NCBI GenBank assembly: GCA_046734795.1
Contig: JBKPRX010000136.1
Location: forward strand, 1 to 39,075
DNA length: 39,075 nt
Source of the DNA: JBKPRX01 sp046734795
Lineage (GTDB): Bacteria; Actinomycetota; Thermoleophilia; Gaiellales; Gaiellaceae
Reading direction: 5' to 3'
Shown in pieces: positions 7,969-15,074 of this stretch; the first letter of the stretch is position 1, and the number at the start of each line of letters is the position of its first letter. Under the pieces are notes generated by a model. That model made no database searches and had not been told where the DNA came from. It saw only the letters and a program-made list of their open reading frames with translations. Both the position numbers and the translations under genes were made by a program.

Positions 7969-7998
7969 CTGTGCCAGTTGCACAGGACATGGCGCCAT
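7969..7998. promoter_or_regulatory. Two adjacent inverted repeats upstream of the sigma gene
   Basis: CTGTGC-CAGTT-GCACAG (7969-7985) is followed three bases later by the perfect palindrome ATGGCGCCAT (7989-7998). Both lie in the 120-base gap between the TPR gene stop (8022) and the sigma factor start (7901), 68-97 bases before that start. They could be an operator for the sigma gene or a terminator for the TPR gene. There is no U-tract. Confidence 0.35.
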
Positions 7999-8021
7999 AG
8001 GCCATTCGGCTCATTTTCTGT

Positions 8022-8996
8022 TCATTTGGTCCCAGGCCTGCCCAAACGTTCGAGGAGGGCCTCCGCCTGCCTTCCCAAGGGCGATTGCGGGGCCTCGGCG
8101 ACCACTCTTCGGAGCTCGGACTCAGCGCGCGCTGCGTCGCCGAGCCAGAAGAGCGCGAGGCCGAGATGGAACCTGACGGTCGGCGCATGCGGAAAGGCTC
8201 GAACCAGGGGGCCGAGCTCGGGAAAGACGAGGCCGGGGTTCGCCTTGTCGAAGCGCCCGAGCGCGGCGGCCACGCGCGCCTCCGGGTCCTTCGGCGCGAC
8301 GCGAGCGGCATCTCTGAACTGACGCTCCGCCGAGATCGTTCGCCCTAGAGCTTGGAGAGCGGTCCCGTAGAGGAGCTTCGCGCGCGCATCGTCGCCCGCC
8401 GCCGCGCGTGCGAGCGCGGCGAGCCGTTGCGGCGGCGGCAGCGCTTCGACACGCTCGGGTGGCCCGAAGGTCGGCACGAACGGGGGCACACCGGGCGGCC
8501 CACGGAACAAGAAATCGCCGGCGGTCACAGCGGCCTGCGTATCCGGATAGAGGTTGCGTGTCCGGCGGAAGGCGCCGAGTGCGTCTGCACGGCGGCCGGC
8601 CCAGAGGTAGGCGATCCCGAGATGGACCTCGGCCCCAGGATCGTGTGGATGCGCCGCGACAACCTGCTTGACGTGCTCGAGGCCGTCGTCGTCCCACCTG
8701 GCGAATGCGGCGCCAAGCTCGGCCGGCGCCGAGCGATAGCGCGTGAAGATCGCCTCGGCCTCGGCGCGTCTGCCCCGCGCATACAGAGCCTCGGCGCGAC
8801 GAAGCTCCTGTGCTTGGTGGTCGATCCTCACCCCGAGATCGAGCCGAAGCGGCGGGAAGCCCGGCAGCGGTTTCGCCACGACGGCCGAGCCACGCTCCTC
8901 GTCTCGCGTCTGCAGCGCGACGACGCCGACGACGGCCGCGGCGGCGAGACAGGCGAGCGCCGCGACGATCACGCTGATCCGGGTGCGTGCGCTCAC
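8022..8996 (-). CDS. Membrane-anchored tetratricopeptide-repeat protein
   Basis: 324 aa. One N-terminal hydrophobic segment (about 8-28) follows a short basic cytoplasmic start, so the rest probably lies outside the membrane. Residues about 62-320 carry TPR-type helical pairs, for example A-E-A-L-Y-A-R-G-R-R-A-E-A-E-A-I-F, the segment with A-E-V-H-L-G-I-A-Y-L-W-A-G-R-R-A-D-A-L, and V-R-F-H-L-G-L-A-L-F-W-L-G-D-A. TPRs bind partner proteins; no partner is evident. A Pro-rich break lies at about 165-190. The GTG start has a TACGCT box 6 bases upstream and no Shine-Dalgarno. It is divergent from the sulfur-transfer cassette. Confidence 0.8.
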   Translation of the reverse strand: MSARTRISVIVAALACLAAAAVVGVVALQTRDEERGSAVVAKPLPGFPPLRLDLGVRIDHQAQELRRAEALYARGRRAEAEAIFTRYRSAPAELGAAFARWDDDGLEHVKQVVAAHPHDPGAEVHLGIAYLWAGRRADALGAFRRTRNLYPDTQAAVTAGDFLFRGPPGVPPFVPTFGPPERVEALPPPQRLAALARAAAGDDARAKLLYGTALQALGRTISAERQFRDAARVAPKDPEARVAAALGRFDKANPGLVFPELGPLVRAFPHAPTVRFHLGLALFWLGDAARAESELRRVVAEAPQSPLGRQAEALLERLGRPGTK

Positions 8997-9002
8997 GCGG
9001 CG

Positions 9003-9008
9003 AGCGTA
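9003..9008 (-). promoter_or_regulatory. -10-like box TACGCT of the TPR gene
   Basis: TACGCT on the minus strand is followed by 6 bases and the GTG at 8996: the leaderless arrangement. Confidence 0.45.
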
Positions 9009-9057
9009 GCTCGGGCTTTCTCCGGCTCGCGACCGACCCGCCCTGCAGATCGGTCGC

Positions 9058-9063
9058 TATATT
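9058..9063 (+). promoter_or_regulatory. -10 box TATATT of the sulfur-transfer cassette
   Basis: TATATT lies 10 bases before the ATG at 9074. This would give a leader of about 3-4 bases without a strong ribosome site. No -35 match is visible. Confidence 0.55.
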
Positions 9064-9073
9064 TCGGATAGCT

Positions 9074-10249
9074 ATGCCGACCTATCGCGAGCTCCTGCAG
9101 CAGGTCAAGTCCGAGATCGACGAGGTCGACGCGATCCAGACGCGCGAGCTGCTCGAGGGCGACGATCCGCCGCTCCTCGTCGACATCCGCGAGCGCGACG
9201 AATGGGTCGAAGGATTCCTGCCCGGCGCAGTCCACATCCCGCGCGGGTCGCTCGAGTCGCGAATCGAGCAGGTCACGTCCGACCGCTCGCGGCCGATTGT
9301 CCTCTATTGCGCAAGCGGCTCACGCTCGGCCTTCGGCGCGAAGACGCTGCAGGAGCTCGGGTACGAGCGTGTCTCGTCGCTCGCCGGGGGCTTTACGGAC
9401 TGGAAGCGCAACGGCCAGCCGATCGACCTGCCGCGCGCGCTCGACGAAGACAAGCGGCGCCGCTACAGCCGGCACCTCCTCATCCCGGAGGTCGGCGAGG
9501 AAGGCCAGCTCAAGCTGCTCGACTCGCGGATCCTGTTGATCGGTGCAGGCGGGCTCGGCTCGCCGGCGTCGCTCTATCTCGCGGCGGCCGGCGTCGGCAA
9601 GCTCGGCATCGTCGACGACGACCGGGTCGACGACTCGAATCTCCAGCGACAGATCGTCCATTCGACGCAAGAGCTCGGCGAGCCGAAGGCCGAGTCTGCG
9701 AAGCGGACGATCGAGGCGCTCAACCCCGACGTCGAGGTCGTGCCGTACCTCGAACGGCTGAGCTCGGAGAACATCGACCGGATCCTCGACGACGGCTGGG
9801 ATCTGATCGTCGACGGCACGGACAACTTCCCGACGCGGTACTTGGTGAACGACGCAGCCGTCTGGCACGGCTTGCCGCTCGTCTACGGGTCGATCTACCG
9901 CTTCGACGGGCAGGTGAGCGTGTTCGACGCAAAGCGCGGCCCTTGCTACCGCTGCCTCTTCCAGGAGCCGCCGCCGCCGGAACAGGCGCCGAGCTGCGCC
10001 GAGGGCGGCGTCCTCGGCGTACTGCCCGGAATCGTCGGGTCGTTGCAGGCGAACGAAGCGCTGAAGCTCGCGCTCGGAATCGGCGAGCCGCTGATCGGTC
10101 GGCTGCTGACCTTCGACGCGCTCGAGACAGAGTTCTACGAGGTGAAGGTCCCGAAGCGAAGCGACTGCCCCGTCTGCGGCGAGAACCCGACGATCACGGA
10201 GTACGTGGACTACGTCGCGTTCTGCCAAGGCAGACCAACGCACGCATGA
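9074..10249 (+). CDS. moeB: Rhodanese-ThiF/MoeB fusion: sulfur-carrier adenylyltransferase/sulfurtransferase
   Basis: 391 aa. Residues about 15-118 are a rhodanese domain whose active loop Y-C-A-S-G-S-R carries C79. Residues about 125-375 are an E1-like ThiF/MoeB domain with the ATP loop G-A-G-G-L-G at 157-162, R-Q-I near 192, D-G-T-D-N-F at 247-252, and zinc pairs C291/C294 and C365/C368. It should adenylate the C-terminal glycine of a ubiquitin-like sulfur carrier and pass a persulfide sulfur to make a thiocarboxylate. Mycobacterial MoeZ has the same domains in the opposite order (rhodanese last). Its stop overlaps the next start (ATGA), so the partner is very likely the CysO domain downstream. 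The upstream in-frame extension to 8987 lacks homology. Confidence 0.92.
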   Translation: MPTYRELLQQVKSEIDEVDAIQTRELLEGDDPPLLVDIRERDEWVEGFLPGAVHIPRGSLESRIEQVTSDRSRPIVLYCASGSRSAFGAKTLQELGYERVSSLAGGFTDWKRNGQPIDLPRALDEDKRRRYSRHLLIPEVGEEGQLKLLDSRILLIGAGGLGSPASLYLAAAGVGKLGIVDDDRVDDSNLQRQIVHSTQELGEPKAESAKRTIEALNPDVEVVPYLERLSSENIDRILDDGWDLIVDGTDNFPTRYLVNDAAVWHGLPLVYGSIYRFDGQVSVFDAKRGPCYRCLFQEPPPPEQAPSCAEGGVLGVLPGIVGSLQANEALKLALGIGEPLIGRLLTFDALETEFYEVKVPKRSDCPVCGENPTITEYVDYVAFCQGRPTHA

Positions 10250-11454
10250 CAACGGTTCGGATCCCACCGACTCTTCGGACGGAGACCGGAGGCCGGCGAC
10301 AAGTCGCCGCAACGGGTTCGACGGTCCGCGAAGTGATCGACAACCTCGTCGAGAGCTACCCCGGTCTCGCGAACCAGCTGCTCGAGAACGGCGAGGTCGC
10401 ACCGTTCGTTAACGTCTACCTCGACAGCGAGGACGTACGGACGCTCGGCGACGGGTTCGACGCGGCCGTGACGGACGGCGCGACGGTGATCCTGCTGCCG
10501 GCGATGGCAGGCGGAGTGTCACGGACGCTGCCCGGCTCGCTTCTCGATTTGATCGGCGGCACGCCGCTCGTCGAGCTTTCGCGCCTCGCGCCGAAGGCCG
10601 GCGTGAAGATCTATGCGAAGCTCGAAGGCCAGAACCCGACCGGCTCGATCAAAGACCGCGTCGCGCTCTCGATGATCGAAGCTGCGGAAGCACGCGGTGA
10701 GCTCGAGCCCGGCCGTCAGCTGCTGGAGCCGACGAGCGGCAATACCGGGATCTCGCTCGCGCTCGTCGCGAAGCTGAAGGGCTACCCCCTCACGTGCGTC
10801 ATGCCGGAGAACGCAACGGCGGAGCGCAAGCGCTTGCTCGAGCTCTTCGGCGCACGCATCGTCTTCTCACCGGGCGAGGAAGGTTCGAACGGCGCCGTTC
10901 GGCTCGCTCTCCAGATGGCCGAGCAGGAATCGAAGTACTTCATGCCGTTCCAATACGCGAACGAGGCGAACCCGCGCGCGCATTACGAGGGCACCGGCGC
11001 AGAGATCGCAGAAGCGCTCGACCGCGTCGACGTGCTCGTGGCGGGTCTTGGCACCGGCGGGACGTTGATGGGAACCGGCGACCGGTTGCGCGAGAGCTTC
11101 CCCGACGTCGTCGTCGCGGCAGCGGAGCCGCTGCCCGGCGATCCGGTCATGGGCCTGCGTTCGCTCGACGATGGCTACGTGCCGCCGATCCTCGATGTGT
11201 CGAAGCTCGACCGGAAGGTCCTCGTCTCGAACGAAGAGTCAATCGTTGCCGTTCGCGCGCTGCTCGAAGAGGAAGGCATCTTCGCCGGCGTTTCCGGCGG
11301 GGCGGTCGTGCACGTCGCGCGCAAGCTCGCCGAGGAGTTGCAGGACGGCGTGGTCGTCGCAATCCTCGCCGACGGAGGCTGGAAGTATCTGTCGGCGGAC
11401 TTCTGGGACGCGCCGGACGTCGGCAAGTCGATGGAGAAGACCGTCTGGTGGTAA
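10246..11454 (+). CDS. cysM: CysO-CysM fusion: ubiquitin-like sulfur carrier joined to cysteine synthase
   Basis: 402 aa in one open frame. Residues 1-90 are a MoaD/ThiS/CysO-type beta-grasp carrier whose last residues L-L-P-A-M-A-G-G are the family's usual free C-terminus (G89-G90). There is no stop: the frame continues into a full CysM-type PLP enzyme with L-I-G-G-T-P-L-V at 102-109, N-P-T-G-S-I-K-D-R with PLP lysine K136, E-P-T-S-G-N-T-G-I-S at 161-170 and G-T-G-G-T-L-M-G-T-G. In Mycobacterium CysO and CysM are separate: CysM transfers the CysO thiocarboxylate to O-phosphoserine. Here CysO function would need cleavage after G90. A GTG at 10516 (V91) preceded by AGGCGGA could also give free CysM. 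It overlaps the genes on both sides. Confidence 0.9.
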   Translation: MTTVRIPPTLRTETGGRRQVAATGSTVREVIDNLVESYPGLANQLLENGEVAPFVNVYLDSEDVRTLGDGFDAAVTDGATVILLPAMAGGVSRTLPGSLLDLIGGTPLVELSRLAPKAGVKIYAKLEGQNPTGSIKDRVALSMIEAAEARGELEPGRQLLEPTSGNTGISLALVAKLKGYPLTCVMPENATAERKRLLELFGARIVFSPGEEGSNGAVRLALQMAEQESKYFMPFQYANEANPRAHYEGTGAEIAEALDRVDVLVAGLGTGGTLMGTGDRLRESFPDVVVAAAEPLPGDPVMGLRSLDDGYVPPILDVSKLDRKVLVSNEESIVAVRALLEEEGIFAGVSGGAVVHVARKLAEELQDGVVVAILADGGWKYLSADFWDAPDVGKSMEKTVWW

Positions 11455-11819
11455 TTCCGGCGGAGGTTCGACGAGCCGTGGTCGAGCACTCGCTGGCGGA
11501 GCAACCGAACGAAGCGTGCGGACTCGTGCTCGTGCGCGACGGAGTCGCCGAGCGCTACGAGCCGGGCCGGAATGCCGCGGCGTCGCCCTACCGCTTCGAG
11601 CTGGAGGTCGAACCCGAGCTGTGGTTCGCCGAAGACGACGGCTACGAACTCGCGGTCTTCCACTCGCACATCTCGTCGCCGCCGCGCCCGTCGCGCACTG
11701 ATGTCGAGAACATCGGCCTCTGGGAAGGCAAGCCGTACTTGATCTATTGCATCGCGCAAGACGAGCTCGCGGCTTGGACGATCTCGAGCGGCGCGATCGC
11801 ACCGCTCGAGATCGAGTAA
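11448..11819 (+). CDS. mec: JAMM/MPN zinc peptidase, Mec-like (CysO-cysteine hydrolase)
   Basis: 123 aa from GTG, overlapping the CysM stop by 7 bases. A GGAGAAG ribosome site lies about 10 bases upstream. The JAMM zinc site is complete: E22 in N-E-A-C-G, then H72-S-H74, S82 and D85 in the H-x-H-x7-S-x2-D pattern. Mycobacterial Mec releases cysteine from the CysO-Cys adduct by cutting after the carrier's diglycine. The same specificity would allow it to process the CysO-CysM fusion encoded just upstream, in the way deubiquitinases mature ubiquitin fusions; that second role is my inference. It is the last gene of the cassette. Confidence 0.88.
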   Translation: MVIPAEVRRAVVEHSLAEQPNEACGLVLVRDGVAERYEPGRNAAASPYRFELEVEPELWFAEDDGYELAVFHSHISSPPRPSRTDVENIGLWEGKPYLIYCIAQDELAAWTISSGAIAPLEIE

Positions 11820-11843
11820 CTGAGCCTGGGCGGCGCGAGGCGC

Positions 11844-12209
11844 TTACTTGACGGTGAAGGATCCCTTCATGCCGGCTGCGGCGTGGGGATCACACTGATA
11901 CGTGTACTTGCCCTTCTTCAGCTTGACGGTCCAGGTCTGCTTGCCGGTGAAGCCGACCATCGTCATCTTGTTCAGACCCGGGCCCATCAGGTGGAAGTTG
12001 TGCATCGATGACTTGTCTTCCACGACGAGCTTGTACGTGCCGTGCTTCAAGCTCTTGACGTCCTTGTCGCCGGCGGTCGTGACTTCGATCGTGAAGCCCG
12101 GCCCGACCTCTCCTTGCAGCGTCGTCATCGACGAAGCGAGCGCGGACGTGGTGAGGGCTGCGGCGGCAGCGAGGGCCACCAGGGCGGCGAGCAATGAGAG
12201 TCGTCGCAT
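11844..12209 (-). CDS. Secreted cupredoxin-like copper protein (copy 1)
   Basis: 121 aa with a signal peptide (about 1-26). The mature part is a short plastocyanin-like domain. Type 1 copper ligands are present in order: H70 in H-N-F-H, C106, H109 and M114 (C-D-P-H-A-A-A-G-M, spacing C-x2-H-x4-M). It should carry electrons or hold copper outside the membrane. Of two adjacent ATG codons I chose the second, because the AAAGGAG ribosome site lies 4 bases before it and only 1 base before the other. It is paralogous to the gene at 12319, with the same G-P-G-L-N-K segment and C-D-P-H. It is convergent with the sulfur cassette, 24 bases away. Confidence 0.83.
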   Translation of the reverse strand: MRRLSLLAALVALAAAAALTTSALASSMTTLQGEVGPGFTIEVTTAGDKDVKSLKHGTYKLVVEDKSSMHNFHLMGPGLNKMTMVGFTGKQTWTVKLKKGKYTYQCDPHAAAGMKGSFTVK

Positions 12210-12276
12210 CATGCTCCTTTCGCGGTTACGCATGATCGGGACTACGAGGCGTCGCGCCGCGGCGGTTTAACGACGG

Positions 12277-12297
12277 AGGGCGCCGAACCGGCGCCCT
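12277..12297 (-). terminator. Hairpin between the two cupredoxin genes
   Basis: AGGGCGCC (12277-12284) pairs with GGCGCCCT (12290-12297) around a 5-base loop. It follows the stop of copy 2 by 21 bases on the minus strand and precedes copy 1. A T-run is present only on the plus-strand exit, so minus-strand termination is uncertain. Confidence 0.45.
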
Positions 12298-12318
12298 GCC
12301 GCGAACGTTCGACGTTTC

Positions 12319-12675
12319 TTAACCGACCTTGAAGCTGCCCTTCATGAACGAGGCATGCGGGTCGCAGACGAACTTGTAGGTGCCCTTCTTCAGCGTGATC
12401 GTCCAAGTCGCCGTCGCCATTCCGCTCACGGACGTGGCCTTGTTCAGGCCGGGCCCCGTCAGGTGGAAGTTGTGGGCCGACGTCGTGTCCTTGATCACGA
12501 ACGTGTATTTGCCTGGCTTGAGGTTCTTCACGGCCTTGCCGTTCTGCGTCAGGCCGATCTTGAACGAGTCGTTGACGAAGCCGCTCAGCTTGGTTGCGTG
12601 CGACGCAGCTCCAGCCGTTCCGACACCCACGGCGAGCGCGGCGACGACTACAGCCAGCAAAGTGCGATTGAACAT
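12319..12675 (-). CDS. Secreted cupredoxin-like copper protein (copy 2)
   Basis: 118 aa with a signal peptide (about 1-24). Ligands are H68 in H-N-F-H, C104, H107 and M111; here the loop is C-D-P-H-A-S-F-M (C-x2-H-x3-M), one residue shorter than in copy 1. The ligand loop sets the redox potential in cupredoxins, so the two proteins may differ in potential. The ATG at 12675 has an AAGGAG ribosome site; the longer in-frame extension is unlikely. Copy 2 lies upstream of copy 1 on the same strand, with a hairpin between them, so they arose by duplication but may be transcribed separately. The electron partner is not identifiable. Confidence 0.83.
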   Translation of the reverse strand: MFNRTLLAVVVAALAVGVGTAGAASHATKLSGFVNDSFKIGLTQNGKAVKNLKPGKYTFVIKDTTSAHNFHLTGPGLNKATSVSGMATATWTITLKKGTYKFVCDPHASFMKGSFKVG

Positions 12676-12756
12676 GCTGCTCCTTCTCGAGTTGACCCTC
12701 TGCGAGGGTAGCGGCACGTCATTAGCGGAGCGTTAAGTAACGGACGTCACGGACCG

Positions 12757-14076
12757 CTAGCTCGTTGCGGCGACGTCATCGTCTTCGCCGGACTCTGCGA
12801 GTGCCGGACGCTCTTCGAACGTGACGGAGATTCGGCCGATCCTGCTGCCCTCGACCTCGAGCACGTGGAAGCGCAAGCCGTTGTGACGAACTTCGTCGCC
12901 GATCTCGGGCGCCCGACCGAGCTGGCCGAAAACGAAGCCGGCAACCGTGTGGTAGTCCTCGATCGGGATCTCGGTTCGGAAGCGCTCGTTGAAATCGTCG
13001 ATCGGGAACGTGCCGTCGATCCGGATCGTGTCGTCGTCGACTTGCTCGACCGACTCGTCCGGAAGATCGAACTCGTCCTCGATCTCACCGACGATCTCCT
13101 CCAGGAGGTCCTCGAGCGTCGCGATTCCTTCCATCCCGCCGTACTCGTCGACGACGATCGCCATGTGCTGGTTCGAGCGGCGAAACTCGGCGAGCAGCGC
13201 GGCGAGGTCCTTCGTCTCGGGCACGACGAACGGCGGACGCAGGAGAGCGTCGAGGTCGACTGACGCCAGGCCCTCGTCGTGCAGGGCCTGGAAGAGATCG
13301 CGCACGTGCAGCGTCCCGATCACGTTGTCGATCGTCTCGCGATAAACGGGGTACCGCGTGAAGGGCGCCTCGAGCGTGACCTTGAGCGCCTCCTCCGGCG
13401 GCAGGTCGATCGAGATCGCAACGACCTCCGGCCGAGGAACCATCACGTCGGCGACTTCCTTGTCAGCGAAGTCGAAGACCTTGTAGAGCATCTCCTGCTC
13501 CTGTTCTTCGATCTCGCCGTGCTGTGTCGCGGACGACACGAGCATCTTCAGCTCGGCCTCGGAATGGACCTCGCCTTCGGAACCCGGTGGATCGAGACCG
13601 AACACGCGGAGCACGAACTCGGTCGAGCGCTGAAGGATCCAGACGAGCGGATGGAAGAACGTGAAGAACAGTCGCACCGGCTCGGCGACGGCAAGCGCGG
13701 TGCTCTCGGCGTGGCCGAGGGCCATGCCCTTCGGCACGAGCTCACCGAGAACGACGTGGAAGTACGTGAGGATGAGGTACGCGAGCAGCACGGCGAGCAC
13801 GGTCGCCATGACGTCGTCGAACACGTGGCTCAACGCCTGCTCACCAAGCGCACCGATCGCGATCGACGTGAGCGTCACGCCGAGCTGCATCGCCGCAATG
13901 AATCGCGGCGGATCGCCTGTCACGCGCAAGACGGCGCGCGCTCGACGGTTCCCCTGGTGATGAAGCTCGACGATCCGCGTGCGCCGCGCGGTGACGAGCC
14001 CGTACTCCGCCGCGACGAAGAACGCGTTCAGAAGGATCAGAACGCCGACGCCGACGAGCTCGAGGAGAAGCGTCAC
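12757..14076 (-). CDS. CNNM/HlyC-CorC-type membrane protein with CBS pair
   Basis: 439 aa, typical length. An N-terminal DUF21 transmembrane domain spans about 1-150 with four hydrophobic segments and the L-G-E-L-V-P-K-G motif. A CBS pair lies at about 205-335 (V-M-V-P-R-P-E-V and I-V-V-D-E-Y-G-G-M-E-G-I are diagnostic). A C-terminal CorC/HlyC transporter-associated domain lies at about 345-425. Relatives are linked to magnesium or cobalt transport or resistance; the old name haemolysin is misleading. It starts with GTG, whose first base lies in a hairpin (14076-14094). The gene follows the MBL hydrolase by 47 bases and may be cotranscribed with it. Confidence 0.9.
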   Translation of the reverse strand: MTLLLELVGVGVLILLNAFFVAAEYGLVTARRTRIVELHHQGNRRARAVLRVTGDPPRFIAAMQLGVTLTSIAIGALGEQALSHVFDDVMATVLAVLLAYLILTYFHVVLGELVPKGMALGHAESTALAVAEPVRLFFTFFHPLVWILQRSTEFVLRVFGLDPPGSEGEVHSEAELKMLVSSATQHGEIEEQEQEMLYKVFDFADKEVADVMVPRPEVVAISIDLPPEEALKVTLEAPFTRYPVYRETIDNVIGTLHVRDLFQALHDEGLASVDLDALLRPPFVVPETKDLAALLAEFRRSNQHMAIVVDEYGGMEGIATLEDLLEEIVGEIEDEFDLPDESVEQVDDDTIRIDGTFPIDDFNERFRTEIPIEDYHTVAGFVFGQLGRAPEIGDEVRHNGLRFHVLEVEGSRIGRISVTFEERPALAESGEDDDVAATS

Positions 14077-14094
14077 GCGCCCGCCTCGGGCGCG
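14076..14094 (-). promoter_or_regulatory. Hairpin touching the start codon of the CNNM gene
   Basis: CGCGCCCG (14076-14083), a 3-base loop and CGGGCGCG (14087-14094). Its last paired base is the first base of the GTG start. It would hide the ribosome site (AGGCGG) of the downstream gene, or act as a terminator after the MBL gene (no U-tract). There is no direct evidence of regulation. Confidence 0.35.
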
Positions 14095-14123
14095 CCGGTA
14101 CTAGGCGGCAGCTCGTCGTCCAA

Positions 14124-15074
14124 TCAGGCGGAAGTGTAGAGGACGAGTCGCTCGTCGCCGACCCGGCGGGCATCGCCCTCGACGACGAGCCGCTCGAGGT
14201 GCGAGAGCGACTCCGCCACGGCGAAGCGACGCTGACTCGGACCGAGGTTGGCGCCGAAGAGCTCCTGCGAGATCTCGTAGCCGCTTTGCGGCCGGCCCTC
14301 GAGCAGGTGCGCCGTCTGCTCGAGGCGAAGCCGGTGGTGCTCGATGATCTCCTGCGCGCGCTCTGCCGGCCGCTCGACCGGCTCGCCGTGTCCCGGGTAC
14401 GCGATCTCCGGGTCGCGGTCGATGATCTTGTGGAGCGAATGAAGGTAGTCGCCGAGTGGATCGGGCCGGCTCGCAGGGAAGAGACCGATCGCCGGCGTGA
14501 TGCGGTTCAGTACGTGGTCGCCCGCGATGAGGACGCCGTCGCGGAGGAGACAGAGGTGGCCGTCTGCATGGCCCGGCGTCGCGAGGACCTCCCAGCCGTC
14601 GACGAGGTCGCCTTCGTCGACGAGCTGCGGACGCCACCTGAAGTTCACGAACGACGCGAAGAGGTGCCCGTTGCGCAACAGGTCGACGGCAAGGTCCGCC
14701 GGCACACCCTGCTGCGTGAACCAGAGCCCGATTCGCTTCGGCCAGTCGTCGGTGCCCCACACGAGCTCGCACTGCTCGTAGTCGACGCGACCCTGGAGGA
14801 CGGGAGCGCCCGTTGTCTCCGCCGCGTCCGCCGCGCCGCCGATGTGATCCGGGTGCATGTGCGTGATGAAGACGCGGTCGATCGTCTGGGGAAGGACGCT
14901 CCAGTCCTGGTCCCTGAGTCCCGTGTCGACGAGCATCCAGCCGTCGTCGCCGCGCACGACGTAGCAGTGAACGTGCCTCGGGCCGGAGGCAAGCGGCCAG
15001 GTGATGCGATAGATGCCCTCGGCGAGCTCGATCGGCGCCGCGAACGTATGTTCTATACTTCGCCTCTCGCCCAT
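14124..15074 (-). CDS. MBL-fold metallohydrolase (glyoxalase II/lactonase-like)
   Basis: 316 aa. The metallo-beta-lactamase signature T-H-M-H-P-D-H is at 71-77, with further ligands in T-P-G-H-A-D-G-H, the bridging Asp in I-A-G-D-H and the late His in Y-P-G-H-G-E-P. The C-terminal quarter is a helical domain that ends in a winged-helix-like segment, as in beta-lactamase-like LACTB2-type proteins. It is a cytoplasmic hydrolase of thioester, lactone or phosphodiester type; the substrate is unknown. I chose the ATG at 15074 because longer starts would run deep into the divergent radical SAM gene and add no similarity. That start interlocks with the neighbour's start in one CATG. Confidence 0.85.
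   Translation of the reverse strand: MGERRSIEHTFAAPIELAEGIYRITWPLASGPRHVHCYVVRGDDGWMLVDTGLRDQDWSVLPQTIDRVFITHMHPDHIGGAADAAETTGAPVLQGRVDYEQCELVWGTDDWPKRIGLWFTQQGVPADLAVDLLRNGHLFASFVNFRWRPQLVDEGDLVDGWEVLATPGHADGHLCLLRDGVLIAGDHVLNRITPAIGLFPASRPDPLGDYLHSLHKIIDRDPEIAYPGHGEPVERPAERAQEIIEHHRLRLEQTAHLLEGRPQSGYEISQELFGANLGPSQRRFAVAESLSHLERLVVEGDARRVGDERLVLYTSA
15054..15059 (+). promoter_or_regulatory. -10 box TATACT of the radical SAM gene
   Basis: TATACT ends 13 bases before the ATG at 15073 and lies inside the coding region of the divergent MBL gene. The mirrored candidate for the MBL gene is GATACT on the minus strand (15083-15088), inside the radical SAM gene. The two transcripts would overlap at their 5' ends. 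Confidence 0.45.

Noticed and set aside
9202..11454. A 750-residue open frame covering moeB and cysO-cysM
   Set aside because: The part before 10246 is the wrong frame of moeB and is Arg-rich without similarity; the true start is the ATG at 10246.
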